DNA of 64,000 nucleotides from Nocardia bovistercoris (lineage in GTDB: Bacteria > Actinomycetota > Actinomycetes > Mycobacteriales > Mycobacteriaceae): positions 516,873-580,872 of the forward strand of contig NZ_JADMLG010000004.1 in assembly GCF_015674855.1 (NCBI RefSeq), written 5' to 3'. The first letter of the stretch is position 1. Each line of letters begins with the position of its first letter. The position numbers and the translations under genes were made by a program. Positions 43,481-52,004 of the stretch are shown here, one piece after another. The notes under the pieces are model-generated. The model made no database searches and was not told where the DNA came from. It was given only the letters and a program-made list of their open reading frames with translations.

Positions 43481-43800
43481 GGGTGTCGCAATCCTTCCCG
43501 TGCTCGAATGACGGAGAACTGCATTGCGGTCATAGCGTGGCACGGGGCGCGCGCCATTGTCCCGGAATCGGGGCCGCCGGGGAAAACGAACTTCTGTGCC
43601 GATAATCCGGAAACAATCGAACCGCCGGTGCGGTCGTGAATTCGTCCACGGAAATACCGCGAATATGGGACTCCGCTCCCGGAACAGTGGAAATCTCGGT
43701 CTTGCGTGGAATCGAGTGTGGCGGTTGGAGTCCGACCCGGCGAGCCGCTGGGCGGTTGCTGTCGTACGCTGGGCGCGGCACGATCGGGAGAGGAGCCGTG
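43481..43800. other. divergent intergenic region, 320 bases
   Basis: Between the CocE-like gene and the TerD-VWA gene, reading away from each other. It should hold two promoters. A 43-codon frame at 43510-43639 was considered but has no supporting motif or convincing leader. Confidence 0.4.
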
Positions 43801-45147
43801 ATGGTCGACGCGCTGGTCAAGGGGCAGAACGGGGCGGTCACGGTCGCGCAGGTCGTGGTGTCGGTGCGGGTCGACGCGGGCGCGGACGTCTCGGCGCTGC
43901 TGGTCACCGAGTCCGGCAAGGTCCGATCCGACGCGGATTTCGTCTTCTTCAACCAGCCGACCGCGCCCGGCGTCGAATTGCGCGCGGGGCTGCTCGCGGT
44001 ATCGCTCGACGCTGTCGACGCGCAGGTCACGCAATTGCGGGTGGTGATCACCCTCGACGAGGACGGCGCCACCTTCGGGCGGTACGCCGCTCCGATCGCC
44101 ACGGTCGCCGATCGCGCGGGGAACGCGTTGTACGAGTACCGGATCGACGGACTCGACAGCGAATCCGTGGTGATCGCACTGGAACTCTATCGACGCGGAC
44201 CGGAATGGAAGGTGCGGGCGGTCGGTCAGGGGTACGCGGGCGGATTCGCGGCGCTGGTCACCGATCACGGAGTCAGCGTGGACGAGGACGAATCCGCGGC
44301 CGCCGAGCGCCTGCCCGCCGCGACCGCGTGGTCCGCCACCACGCCCGCGGAACTCACGTCCGCCGATCGGCCTACCACCGCCGGACACGGGTCGACGGGA
44401 TCGGCGTCCGTCGAACCCGATGTACGCACGGTGCCGGGTGAGGCGGCGTTGTCGCTGGAGAAACGCACCACACTCGACCTGCGCAAACGGGAAGTCGCCA
44501 GGGTTCTGACCGATCGGTCCGCAAACGGTGTGCGCGCCAGAGTCGTACTGGTCGTGGACAAGACGGGCAGTATGCAGAACCAGTACCGCAAACAGGTGGT
44601 GCACCGGGTGGTCGAGCGTGTGATCCCGATCGCCACCCAGCTCGACGACGACGGCACCCTCGAGGCTTACCTGTACGCGCGGTCGTTCCTGAAACTTCCC
44701 GATATCGAGGTCGCGCACGGTGAGCGGTGGGCGCGGACCTTCCTGCATCTCACCGGCGTCCACGAGGGCTTCGACTACGACGGCATCGGCGCGCGCAACG
44801 ACGAACTGCCGATCATGCGCGACATCATCGACGGGCTGGCCGCCGTCACCGGGCCGACGCTCGTGTTGTTCTTCACAGACGGCGGATTCGCGAAGAAGCG
44901 GGAGATCGCCGAATTGATGCGTGAGGCGTCGCGGCTGCCCGCGTTCTGGCAGTTCGTCGGATTGGGGCGCGCGAACTACGGTGTGCTGCGCACCCTCGAC
45001 GAGTTGGACGGCCGTCTGGTCGACAACGCGGGCTTCTTCGCGCTCGACGACATCGACCGGGTCGCCGACGCGGAACTGTACGACCGGCTGCTCGGTGAGT
45101 TCCCGGACTGGCTGCGCGCCGCGCGCGCCGCGGGAATCACCGCCTGA
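43801..45147 (+). CDS. TerD-VWA fusion protein (stress/tellurium-resistance family)
   Basis: ATG 43801, 448 residues. The N-terminal about 160 residues are TerD-like: SALLVTESGKVRSDADFVFF, a Glu-Leu-Tyr-Arg-Arg-Gly segment and KVRAVGQGYAGGF. A low-complexity linker follows. A VWA domain begins near 225 with VVLVVDKTGSMQNQY (MIDAS DxTGS at D253-S257) and has LVLFFTDGGFAKK later. The same TerD start is present in the TerD-HNH gene at 49222. TerD proteins bind calcium and act in envelope-linked stress responses; the VWA half probably recruits partners. Confidence 0.88.
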   Translation: MVDALVKGQNGAVTVAQVVVSVRVDAGADVSALLVTESGKVRSDADFVFFNQPTAPGVELRAGLLAVSLDAVDAQVTQLRVVITLDEDGATFGRYAAPIATVADRAGNALYEYRIDGLDSESVVIALELYRRGPEWKVRAVGQGYAGGFAALVTDHGVSVDEDESAAAERLPAATAWSATTPAELTSADRPTTAGHGSTGSASVEPDVRTVPGEAALSLEKRTTLDLRKREVARVLTDRSANGVRARVVLVVDKTGSMQNQYRKQVVHRVVERVIPIATQLDDDGTLEAYLYARSFLKLPDIEVAHGERWARTFLHLTGVHEGFDYDGIGARNDELPIMRDIIDGLAAVTGPTLVLFFTDGGFAKKREIAELMREASRLPAFWQFVGLGRANYGVLRTLDELDGRLVDNAGFFALDDIDRVADAELYDRLLGEFPDWLRAARAAGITA

Positions 45148-45166
45148 TCAGCTGATTCGTCTCGCC

Positions 45167-45457
45167 TCAGCCGATGACGGCGTTCATGATGGTGCCCGCG
45201 CTGGTGGCCACCACGCCGCCGATCATCGCGCCCGCCACCATCTTCGGCGATTCGAGTCCGCCGCCCGACCACTTCTCCCACGCGAACTTGCCGCCCGCGT
45301 AGACGATGGCGCAGATTCCCGACAGCAGGACGAACCACGTCAGGTAGCGGACGAACTGGAGGATCTTGTCGGCGATCGGCGGCGCCTCTGGGGTTGGGTT
45401 ACCGATCTGCGCCAGAACGTCATAGGTGGTGACCAGTATCATCGGCGTGCTGCTCAT
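45167..45457 (-). CDS. VirB2-like small membrane protein, copy 1 (96 aa)
   Basis: ATG 45457; ATG 45442 is also possible. The N-terminus is followed by QIGNPTPEAPP, then an amphipathic helix and two hydrophobic helices at about 44-62 and 76-95. The second has VAGAMIGGVVATSAGTIMNA. The architecture resembles TrbC/VirB2 pilin-type proteins. The last 65 residues are almost identical to the protein at 45759, which points the other way. No ATPase or other conjugation gene is nearby. Confidence 0.7.
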   Translation of the reverse strand: MSSTPMILVTTYDVLAQIGNPTPEAPPIADKILQFVRYLTWFVLLSGICAIVYAGGKFAWEKWSGGGLESPKMVAGAMIGGVVATSAGTIMNAVIG

Positions 45458-45660
45458 TCTGAGTCGGGCGGGTGTCAGGGGGACATTCACCAAGGATGGT
45501 ATCGGTTTGCCGGAGGCGTCGCAGGTACCCGCTTGCGACGGATCGCGCCGCTCGGGATGATGGGTGCTGCGCGGCGGTCGAGGGTCCGCTCGCCGTGGCC
45601 GGTGTGTCCGTCCGGCGGCTCCTCGCCCGATGCGTCGGTGTACGAGACAGTTTCGCCTTC

Positions 45661-45744
45661 GTGGGCGCGGTCGCTTCTCGTGGGCGCAGCGCTCCTTGTG
45701 GGCGCGGTCGTTCCACGTGGGCGCTGTCGGCCGCACGTGGGCGC
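45661..45744 (+). repeat. five 19-bp iterons GTGGGCGC upstream of the second VirB2-like gene
   Basis: GTGGGCGC starts at 45661, 45680, 45698, 45717 and 45737 (spacings 19, 18, 19, 20). Flanking bases are also partly shared (GGTCG, TTC). They end 15 bases before the GTG start. Confidence 0.7.
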
Positions 45745-45758
45745 AGGAAGGATCTGGC

Positions 45759-46052
45759 GTGAGCATCATGCTGAATTCGATCGGCGATTCCCTGGTGACG
45801 CTGGCGCAATTGGGAAATCCGACTCCGGAGGCGCCGCCGCTTTCGGACAAGATCATGCAGTTCGTCCGCTACGGAACCTGGTTCGCCATGCTCTCCGGCA
45901 TCGTGGCCATCGTCTACGCCGGTGGCAAATTCGCGTGGGAGAAGTGGCAGGGCAGCGGACTCGAATCGCCGAAGATGGTGGCGGGCGCGATGATCGGCGG
46001 CGTGGTGGCCACCAGCGCGGGCACCATCATGAACGCGGTCATCGGCACCTGA
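45759..46052 (+). CDS. VirB2-like small membrane protein, copy 2 (97 aa)
   Basis: GTG 45759 follows AGGAAGGA. The sequence repeats copy 1 closely, with QLGNPTPEAPP then the two hydrophobic helices. The last 160 bases match copy 1 on the opposite strand with few differences. The two genes diverge, with a 300-base spacer holding the iterons. Divergent duplication and near-identity suggest recent inverted duplication with gene conversion. Function unknown. Confidence 0.7.
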   Translation: MSIMLNSIGDSLVTLAQLGNPTPEAPPLSDKIMQFVRYGTWFAMLSGIVAIVYAGGKFAWEKWQGSGLESPKMVAGAMIGGVVATSAGTIMNAVIGT

Positions 46053-46281
46053 TCCGCGGGTAGCCGAGATCGGTCGCGCTCGCGCGGTGATTCAGTCCGG
46101 TTCGGAGTTCGCCGGGAGTGTGCCAGCTGTCGCGCCCGACCGAACGACCCCGAGATTTCGTTTTTCGTCGGGCGTGTTGCCACGCGGTGGGGCACCGGAC
46201 CGATGTGCCGGACCGAGGCGATATGGGCACGGCCATGCGCGCCTTCCCGGTGTAGCCGCGCCCTCGAGGTAAGGGTGGGGT

Positions 46282-47043
46282 ATGAGCACCATCCTCATCA
46301 CCGGGGGCACCGGCGCGCTTGGCACGCATATCGTCGACCGGCTCGACGACCGAGGGCACGACGTGCGGGTGCTCTCACGTCGCGAAGGCGCGGGCACCCA
46401 TGTCGGCGATCTCGCGACCGGGGTCGGCGTGGACGAGGCCGCGCTCGGCGCCGAGCTGATCGTGCACGCGGCCTCGGATTTCCGTGCGTTCGGCCGCCAC
46501 GACCCCGACCAGACCCGCGCGGTGCTGCGCGCGGCCCGCGACGCCAGGCATTTGCTCTACGTCTCGATCGTCGGCATCGACCGGATCCCGTTCCGCTACT
46601 ACCGGCGCAAACTCGAATGCGAGCAACTCGTCGCCGACAGTGGGATTCCGCACACGATCCTGCGCGCCACCCAGTTCCACGAACTGATCGCCTCGGTGCT
46701 GTATCCGGCGCGCTGGCTGCCGTTGGTTCCGCTGCCGCTGGATTTCCGTTTCCAGACCGTGGCCACCGGCGATGTCGCGACCCGCGTCGCCGACCTGATC
46801 GAGGGCGACCCGGTCGGCCGGGCCGACGACTTCGGCGGACCCGAGGTGCGCACCCTCGCCGAACTCGTCGAGATCTGGCGCGCCGCGCACGGCGGTCCGC
46901 GCCGCGCCGTGCGACTACCGCTGCCGGGACGGATCGCGCGCGCCTTCCGCGACGGCGTCAACACCTGCCCCGAGCACGCCGACGGCGTCGGCACCTTCGC
47001 CGAGTTCGCGGCCCGCAGCTCGGGCAATCCCTACGTGCGGTGA
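46282..47043 (+). CDS. NAD(P)-binding SDR-like protein (atypical SDR)
   Basis: ATG 46282, 253 residues. The nucleotide motif is ITGGTGALGTHIVDRL. LLYVSIVGIDRIPFRYYRRK gives the Tyr-x-x-x-Lys-like positions of atypical (NmrA/complex-I-39K-like) SDRs. A His-rich acceptor region (TQFHELI) follows. It likely reduces a small NAD(P)H-dependent substrate or senses redox. It is convergent with the TerD-HNH gene, ten bases apart. Confidence 0.88.
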   Translation: MSTILITGGTGALGTHIVDRLDDRGHDVRVLSRREGAGTHVGDLATGVGVDEAALGAELIVHAASDFRAFGRHDPDQTRAVLRAARDARHLLYVSIVGIDRIPFRYYRRKLECEQLVADSGIPHTILRATQFHELIASVLYPARWLPLVPLPLDFRFQTVATGDVATRVADLIEGDPVGRADDFGGPEVRTLAELVEIWRAAHGGPRRAVRLPLPGRIARAFRDGVNTCPEHADGVGTFAEFAARSSGNPYVR

Positions 47044-47053
47044 GTTTCGCGAC

Positions 47054-49222
47054 TCAGATCCGGGCGCCTTTGGCTCGATTGCACGCCCGGCACAGGATCT
47101 GCAGATTCGAACTGCTCGTCGCGCCACCGCGACTGAGCGGGATGACGTGGTCGAATTCGAGATAATGGCCGCTGCCGCATTCCACGCAGCGACCGCCGTC
47201 GCGCTGCCACACCTCCGCCTTCACCTCCTGCGAGATGCTGCGCGAATCCCGTTGGCCGGGAGTGAGCACCAGGCGTTTGGCGACCCGCAGCGCGCCCTCG
47301 AGCACCGCCGCCACATAGTCGGGGTCATCGACGGTGAAATCGGCCCCGCCGCGCGCCGAGGTGGACGCGACCAGCACCGCGTTACCGTCGACCCGCACGG
47401 AAACCACCCGGTTCCACGGCATTTCGGCGCCCGCGCCCGCGCCGACGAACCGCAGTTTCTTGTTCGAGACGATGAGACGTCCCTCGGTGAGTTTCGGGCC
47501 CCTGGCCAGTTGGCGCACATGGGTGGCGGGCAGGTCGAGGTGCACGCGCTCCTCGGGATCCAGATGCAGGCCGGGGGTACGCACCACCGGGAGTTCGCCT
47601 TCGCGCATCCGGGACAGTGCGCGTCCGCGTTGCATCCGCCTGCGCAGATCTTCGATCAGCGGACCGTCGAGACCCAGTTCCGCGACGGCCGTCTCGAACG
47701 CGTCGAACTCCGCCTGGGCGATCTCCCCGTCGGCGTAGGCGAAGGTCGCCAATCGCTCCACGTGCCCGATCCCGACCTCGCGCAGTTCCCTCCGACCCGC
47801 GCCCGCATCGATGCGCTGGTACCGCAGGGCTTCCCACAACGCCGACCACTCCGGTCCGCGCGGTCCCGAGGTAGCGAGCACGTGGGTGGCGCGGATGTAC
47901 CAGTGCCGCAGGTATTCCTCGGTCCGCGCGACGCAGGCGCGGCATTCCGCCCAGCCGCCGAGCAGTCGGCGTCGCTTCGGCGTGCCGCACCGGTCGCAGT
48001 GTCGGTCGCCCGCGGGGGCGGGCCGGTAGGTGTCGGCGGTCCATTCCGAGCCGTCCCACCAGCGCATGCGGGTGGGGTCCTCGGGATCGCGGTACCAGTC
48101 GGCGCGGGTCGTCGGGGGCGGTGGTGGTGGGGGCTCCGGGTGGATGCGACGTGTGAGGTCGACGGGTCTGGTGGTCGCGCCCGACGGCGGCAGGGGTGCG
48201 GCGTCGTTGGTGGCGGATCTCGGCGCGGTGGACCCGGCTTGCGCCGTTGGGGCGGCCTTGGGGTGCACCGGGGATCCGGGGTGTTCGGCAGGGGCGACGC
48301 CGGGGTGTGCGGCGCTACTGGCATACGGCCCGATACCGGGGTGTGTGCCGGAAGCGGGATCCGCGGCGTCGCCGGTGGGTGTGGCGCGGCCGTAATGTGG
48401 GGCGTCGCCAGAGTGTGCGGTGGTGCCGGAATATGGGGCGTCGCCGAAGTGCGGACCGTTGCCGGGATGCGGCGCGCCACCAGCGCGCGCGGCTTCGCCG
48501 GGATGCGCGGCGTTGCCGGGGTGTGGGGCGTTGCCCGGATGCGGCGCGCTACCGAAGTGTGTGGCTTCGTTGGTGTGTGCGGTGGCGCCGGAGTGTGCGG
48601 CATTGCCGGGAGGCGGAGCGCTGTCGGGGTGTCCGGTGGAAGCGGGGCGTGCGACCGGGTACGAGTCGGTGCGGCCGGGGCGGGCGAACGGGTTGGACGC
48701 GCGGGTCGAGCGGTCGGGGCGCTCGTCGACCCGCACGCCGAATTCGGTGACAAGCCCGGCCAGTCCGGTGCTCCAGCCCTGGCCGATGGCCCGGAACCGC
48801 CACAGCCCGTCGCGGCGGTAGAACTCGCCGAACATCATGGCGTCCACCGCGTCGCCGTCATCGATGTGGAAGCGCGCCACCGGACCGCTCGCGTCGAGGA
48901 CCGTGACCGTGAGGTCGTGCACCTCGCCGAAGGTGCCCTCTTCCAGCGACCCGCTGACCACGATGCGCCGCACTTCGTCCTCGGTGCGCGGCAAGGACAC
49001 GCTCAACCGGGCGGTGCGCGGATCGGGTTCCTGATCGATGGTCACCGCTTGCGAGATGTGTCGCGGCGCGTTGAAGAACACCAGATCCCGATCCGAGCGC
49101 ACCGCCCCCGACTCGCTCAGCAACAGGGCATGCGCATCGACGGCATGGTCGGACCGCCATGAAACAACCACGGCGAGTAGCGAAGTCGGTACCGGCGCAT
49201 GGGCGCCCTTGCTCAGTTTCAT
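47054..49222 (-). CDS. multidomain TerD / DUF2510 / zinc / TerB-like / PH-like / HNH protein
   Basis: 722 residues from ATG 49222. Residues 1-165 are TerD-like (LLLSESGAVRSDRDLVFF, FGEFYRRDGL, RFRAIGQGW). Residues about 195-330 are hexapeptide repeats (NAPHPG type). Residues 376-396 are a DUF2510-like segment (WYRDP...WWDGSEWT). Four Cys (409, 412, 427, 430) form a zinc ribbon. Residues about 485-520 resemble TerB (FAYADGEIAQAEFDAFE). Residues about 575-650 are PH/GRAM-like. The C-terminus is an HNH nuclease (C679, C682, EFDHVIPLSRGG, C711, C714). Such Ter-nuclease fusions are associated with stress or phage defence; the exact action is not known. Confidence 0.88.
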   Translation of the reverse strand: MKLSKGAHAPVPTSLLAVVVSWRSDHAVDAHALLLSESGAVRSDRDLVFFNAPRHISQAVTIDQEPDPRTARLSVSLPRTEDEVRRIVVSGSLEEGTFGEVHDLTVTVLDASGPVARFHIDDGDAVDAMMFGEFYRRDGLWRFRAIGQGWSTGLAGLVTEFGVRVDERPDRSTRASNPFARPGRTDSYPVARPASTGHPDSAPPPGNAAHSGATAHTNEATHFGSAPHPGNAPHPGNAAHPGEAARAGGAPHPGNGPHFGDAPYSGTTAHSGDAPHYGRATPTGDAADPASGTHPGIGPYASSAAHPGVAPAEHPGSPVHPKAAPTAQAGSTAPRSATNDAAPLPPSGATTRPVDLTRRIHPEPPPPPPPTTRADWYRDPEDPTRMRWWDGSEWTADTYRPAPAGDRHCDRCGTPKRRRLLGGWAECRACVARTEEYLRHWYIRATHVLATSGPRGPEWSALWEALRYQRIDAGAGRRELREVGIGHVERLATFAYADGEIAQAEFDAFETAVAELGLDGPLIEDLRRRMQRGRALSRMREGELPVVRTPGLHLDPEERVHLDLPATHVRQLARGPKLTEGRLIVSNKKLRFVGAGAGAEMPWNRVVSVRVDGNAVLVASTSARGGADFTVDDPDYVAAVLEGALRVAKRLVLTPGQRDSRSISQEVKAEVWQRDGGRCVECGSGHYLEFDHVIPLSRGGATSSSNLQILCRACNRAKGARI

Positions 49223-49336
49223 CGTGCTCGAATATTGCCACGCCCCACCGACACGCCCGCACGCTCGGCCTGCCGCGACCCGGCGCGGCCGCGTCTATCC
49301 GCGGTTTCGGGCCGGGTATCGGGCACAGTTGGAGCC

Positions 49337-49864
49337 ATGACCACGCCGAAGGGGCAGGGACGCATGGCTTCGAAACCGTCGGCTCCGAGGTCCGGCGCGA
49401 AGGTGCCGGGGGCCGCCGACATCCTGGCCGCCGCGCAGGCCGCGGTGGAGGCCGCGCAGTCGGCGGCCGGTCAGGCGCTGGAATCCGCGCAGCTCACCGC
49501 GGGCCAGGCGTTCGAGGCGGCGATCCGCCTGCCGCCCGCCTCGGCGCAATTGGCCGCGCAATTGCCGGATCTGATCGAAAACCTGTCCGTCGCGGTGGAT
49601 CGGCTCAATTCGACCGTCGATCGCCTCGACCGGACCCTGGCGCTGGCCGACCCCGCCTTCGCCGCCTACGACCGGCTGCTGCCGCGCGTCGAATCGCTGA
49701 TCGCGCTGGGCGAGGACGTCCTCGGCGCGATGGTACGGCTGCCCGGAGCATCGATACTCGGCCGGGTCGCGGGCCTCGGCGCGCGGTCGAGCCAGGACGA
49801 GGATCCGCCCGACCCGCCCGAGCGGCGTCAGCGCGCGGCGAAACGCGCGTCGAGCGCGCGGTAG
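49337..49864 (+). CDS. coiled-coil/disordered protein (175 aa)
   Basis: ATG 49337 has GGAG directly upstream. After a polar N-terminus comes an Ala/Gln-rich helix (ADILAAAQAAVEAAQSAAGQ), then a predicted coiled coil (VAVDRLNSTVDRLDRTLA) and a second helix. It ends in an acidic, Pro/Arg-rich tail. This is a phasin-like helical pattern; PHA or lipid granule association is only a suggestion. Its end overlaps the convergent pabAB gene by 37 bases. Confidence 0.65.
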   Translation: MTTPKGQGRMASKPSAPRSGAKVPGAADILAAAQAAVEAAQSAAGQALESAQLTAGQAFEAAIRLPPASAQLAAQLPDLIENLSVAVDRLNSTVDRLDRTLALADPAFAAYDRLLPRVESLIALGEDVLGAMVRLPGASILGRVAGLGARSSQDEDPPDPPERRQRAAKRASSAR

Positions 49865-51915
49865 GCGGCCGCCGCCTTCAACAGGACCTCGCGGTACTCC
49901 TCGCCCGGATCGGAGTCGAGCACGATGGCGCCGCCCGCGCCGATCCGCCACTTACCGTCGTGGCGCACGGCGGTCCTGATCACGATATTGAGGTCGGCTG
50001 TGCCGCCGAGGCCGAGAAAACCGATGGTGCCCGAATACACTCCGCGCGCTTCGGTTTCCAGTTCGTCGATGATCTCCATGGTGCGCAGTTTCGGCGCGCC
50101 GGTCATCGAGCCGCCGGGGAAACACGCTCGCACACAGTCGATCACGTCCAGTTCGGGGCGCAGCGTGCCACGCACCGTCGAAACCAGTTGGTGCAGTGTC
50201 GTATACGTCTCGGTGGCCATGAGTTCTGGCACGTGCACGCTGTCGATCCGGCAGACCCTGCCCAGGTCGTTGCGAAGCAGGTCGACGATCATGAGGTTCT
50301 CGGCTCTGGTCTTGGGGCTGTCGGCCAGTTCGCGGCGCAGTCGCTCGTCCTCCTGCGCGCTCGCACCGCGCGGCGCGGTGCCCTTGATCGGCTTGCTCTC
50401 CACGGTGCCGTAGCGATCGACCTTGAGGAACCGTTCCGGCGAGGAGCAGGCGATGTCGAGGTCGTCGAAGCGCAGGTAGGCGGCGTAGGGCGCGGGGTTG
50501 CAGCGGCGCAGCACGCGGTAGAGGTCGAGTCCGTCGGAGTCGGCGGCGGGCACGGTCAGCGAGTCGGTGAGGCAGATCTCGTAGGATTCGCCGCGCCGCA
50601 GTTGGTCCAGGCAGGTCGCGATATCGGCCAGATAGCGCTGCCGCCCTCGGGTGAACAGTTCGGCGACCGCCTCGGTGTCGGACGGTATGTCGAGTGTCGG
50701 CGGATTCGCCCAGGTGGGAAGGGAATCCAGGATATCGTCGGTGTCGCGAAGCCAATCGCGGGCCGCCCGTGCGCATTCCGGGCTCGTGTCGGACAGGGCG
50801 AGCAAATGGGTTCGGCCCGCCACGTGATCGACGGCGACGAGCCGGTCGGCGAATATCCATTGCGCGTCGGGGGTCTCGGCGCGATGCGCGGCGCCGCCGC
50901 CGCAGTCGGCTTTGATCTCGTATCCGAGGTAGCCGACGTAACCGCAGGCGAAATCGAAGGGCAGATCGGGTGGGTCGACCGCGCGTCTTCGCAGCTGCGC
51001 GCCCAGATAATCGAGCACGTCGCCCGCGACGGTGCGCCGCGCACCGCCCGCGGTCTCGACGACGACCTCGCCGCCGACCCGGTAGCGCACCACTTCCGAC
51101 AGCGGTCCCGAGGCGTCGCCGAGGAAGGAGAAACGGTCGAGTCCCGGTTCGACGTGTTCGCTGTCGAGCCAGAACGCGGTCGGGGAGTCGCCGTAGAGGC
51201 GGACGAACGCGGCCTCGGTGTCGACGGCGCGTTCGAGTACCCGGTGGTGCATGCGCAGCCGTGTTTCGGGGCGTGACCGGATGTCGGCGGTCGGCGCGGG
51301 GGCCGCGGCTGCCGTCGGGCGTCGGCGCCCACCAGCCTGCCGGGTCAGTTCGGCGAAGTTCCGCAGCAGCGCCGCCCCGTACTCGCCCGCGACGGATTCG
51401 GGATGGAACTGCACACCCCACCTCGGCCGGGTGCGGTGCCGTATCCCCATGATCACGCCGTCGGTGGCGCGCGCGGTGACCTCGAGTTCCGGCGGTAGCG
51501 GCGGGTACGCGCACAGGGAGTGATAGCGCACGGCGGTGAAGTCCTGCGGGAGCCCGGCGAACAGGTCGCGGTCGTCGTGGGCGATCCGGTCGAGGTGGCC
51601 GTGGCGGGCCGCGGGCGCGAGATCGATGCGCCCGCCTTCGGCGAGGACGATGGCCTGGTGGCCGAGGCATACCCCGAGCAGCGGCAGGTCGGTGCGGGCG
51701 ATCAGGGCGGCGGAGATCCCGATGTCGCGCGGTGTCGCCGGATGGCCGGGGCCGGGGGAGATGACGATGTTGTCGAAGGCGGCGAGGTCCAGTTCCTCGA
51801 TCGTGCCCGCCTCGTCGTTGCGCACCACGGTCGGCTCGATGCCGTTCACCTCGCTGATCAGCTGGAACAGGTTATAGGTGAACGAGTCGTAATTGTCGAT
51901 GAGCAACGTGCGCAT
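49828..51915 (-). CDS. pabAB: aminodeoxychorismate synthase, fused glutaminase and synthase (PabAB)
   Basis: 695 residues. The N-terminal class-I glutamine amidotransferase has GVCLGHQAIV (Cys83) and VQFHPES (His, Glu). The C-terminal chorismate-binding half has PIKGTAPRG with the Lys that distinguishes ADC synthase from anthranilate synthase, and ENLMIVDLLRNDLG. It makes 4-amino-4-deoxychorismate for folate synthesis. In some actinomycetes fused PabAB also serves antibiotic pathways; no such cluster is visible here. Confidence 0.92.
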   Translation of the reverse strand: MRTLLIDNYDSFTYNLFQLISEVNGIEPTVVRNDEAGTIEELDLAAFDNIVISPGPGHPATPRDIGISAALIARTDLPLLGVCLGHQAIVLAEGGRIDLAPAARHGHLDRIAHDDRDLFAGLPQDFTAVRYHSLCAYPPLPPELEVTARATDGVIMGIRHRTRPRWGVQFHPESVAGEYGAALLRNFAELTRQAGGRRRPTAAAAPAPTADIRSRPETRLRMHHRVLERAVDTEAAFVRLYGDSPTAFWLDSEHVEPGLDRFSFLGDASGPLSEVVRYRVGGEVVVETAGGARRTVAGDVLDYLGAQLRRRAVDPPDLPFDFACGYVGYLGYEIKADCGGGAAHRAETPDAQWIFADRLVAVDHVAGRTHLLALSDTSPECARAARDWLRDTDDILDSLPTWANPPTLDIPSDTEAVAELFTRGRQRYLADIATCLDQLRRGESYEICLTDSLTVPAADSDGLDLYRVLRRCNPAPYAAYLRFDDLDIACSSPERFLKVDRYGTVESKPIKGTAPRGASAQEDERLRRELADSPKTRAENLMIVDLLRNDLGRVCRIDSVHVPELMATETYTTLHQLVSTVRGTLRPELDVIDCVRACFPGGSMTGAPKLRTMEIIDELETEARGVYSGTIGFLGLGGTADLNIVIRTAVRHDGKWRIGAGGAIVLDSDPGEEYREVLLKAAAAYRALDARFAAR

Positions 51916-52004
51916 GGTGTGGGCAACCCTACGCCCGACCGGGTTACTCTAACTGTTGTCGGGTGCCGTCAGTTTTCGCGAACCGGTCGTGCACAATGTG
52001 TGAC

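Noticed and set aside
41795..43639. 614-residue frame opposite the CocE-like hydrolase
   Set aside because: Long antisense frame due to high third-position G+C; the hydrolase has clear catalytic motifs.
43510..43639. 43-codon frame in the divergent region
   Set aside because: No ribosome-binding site, no motif and no support beyond the open frame.
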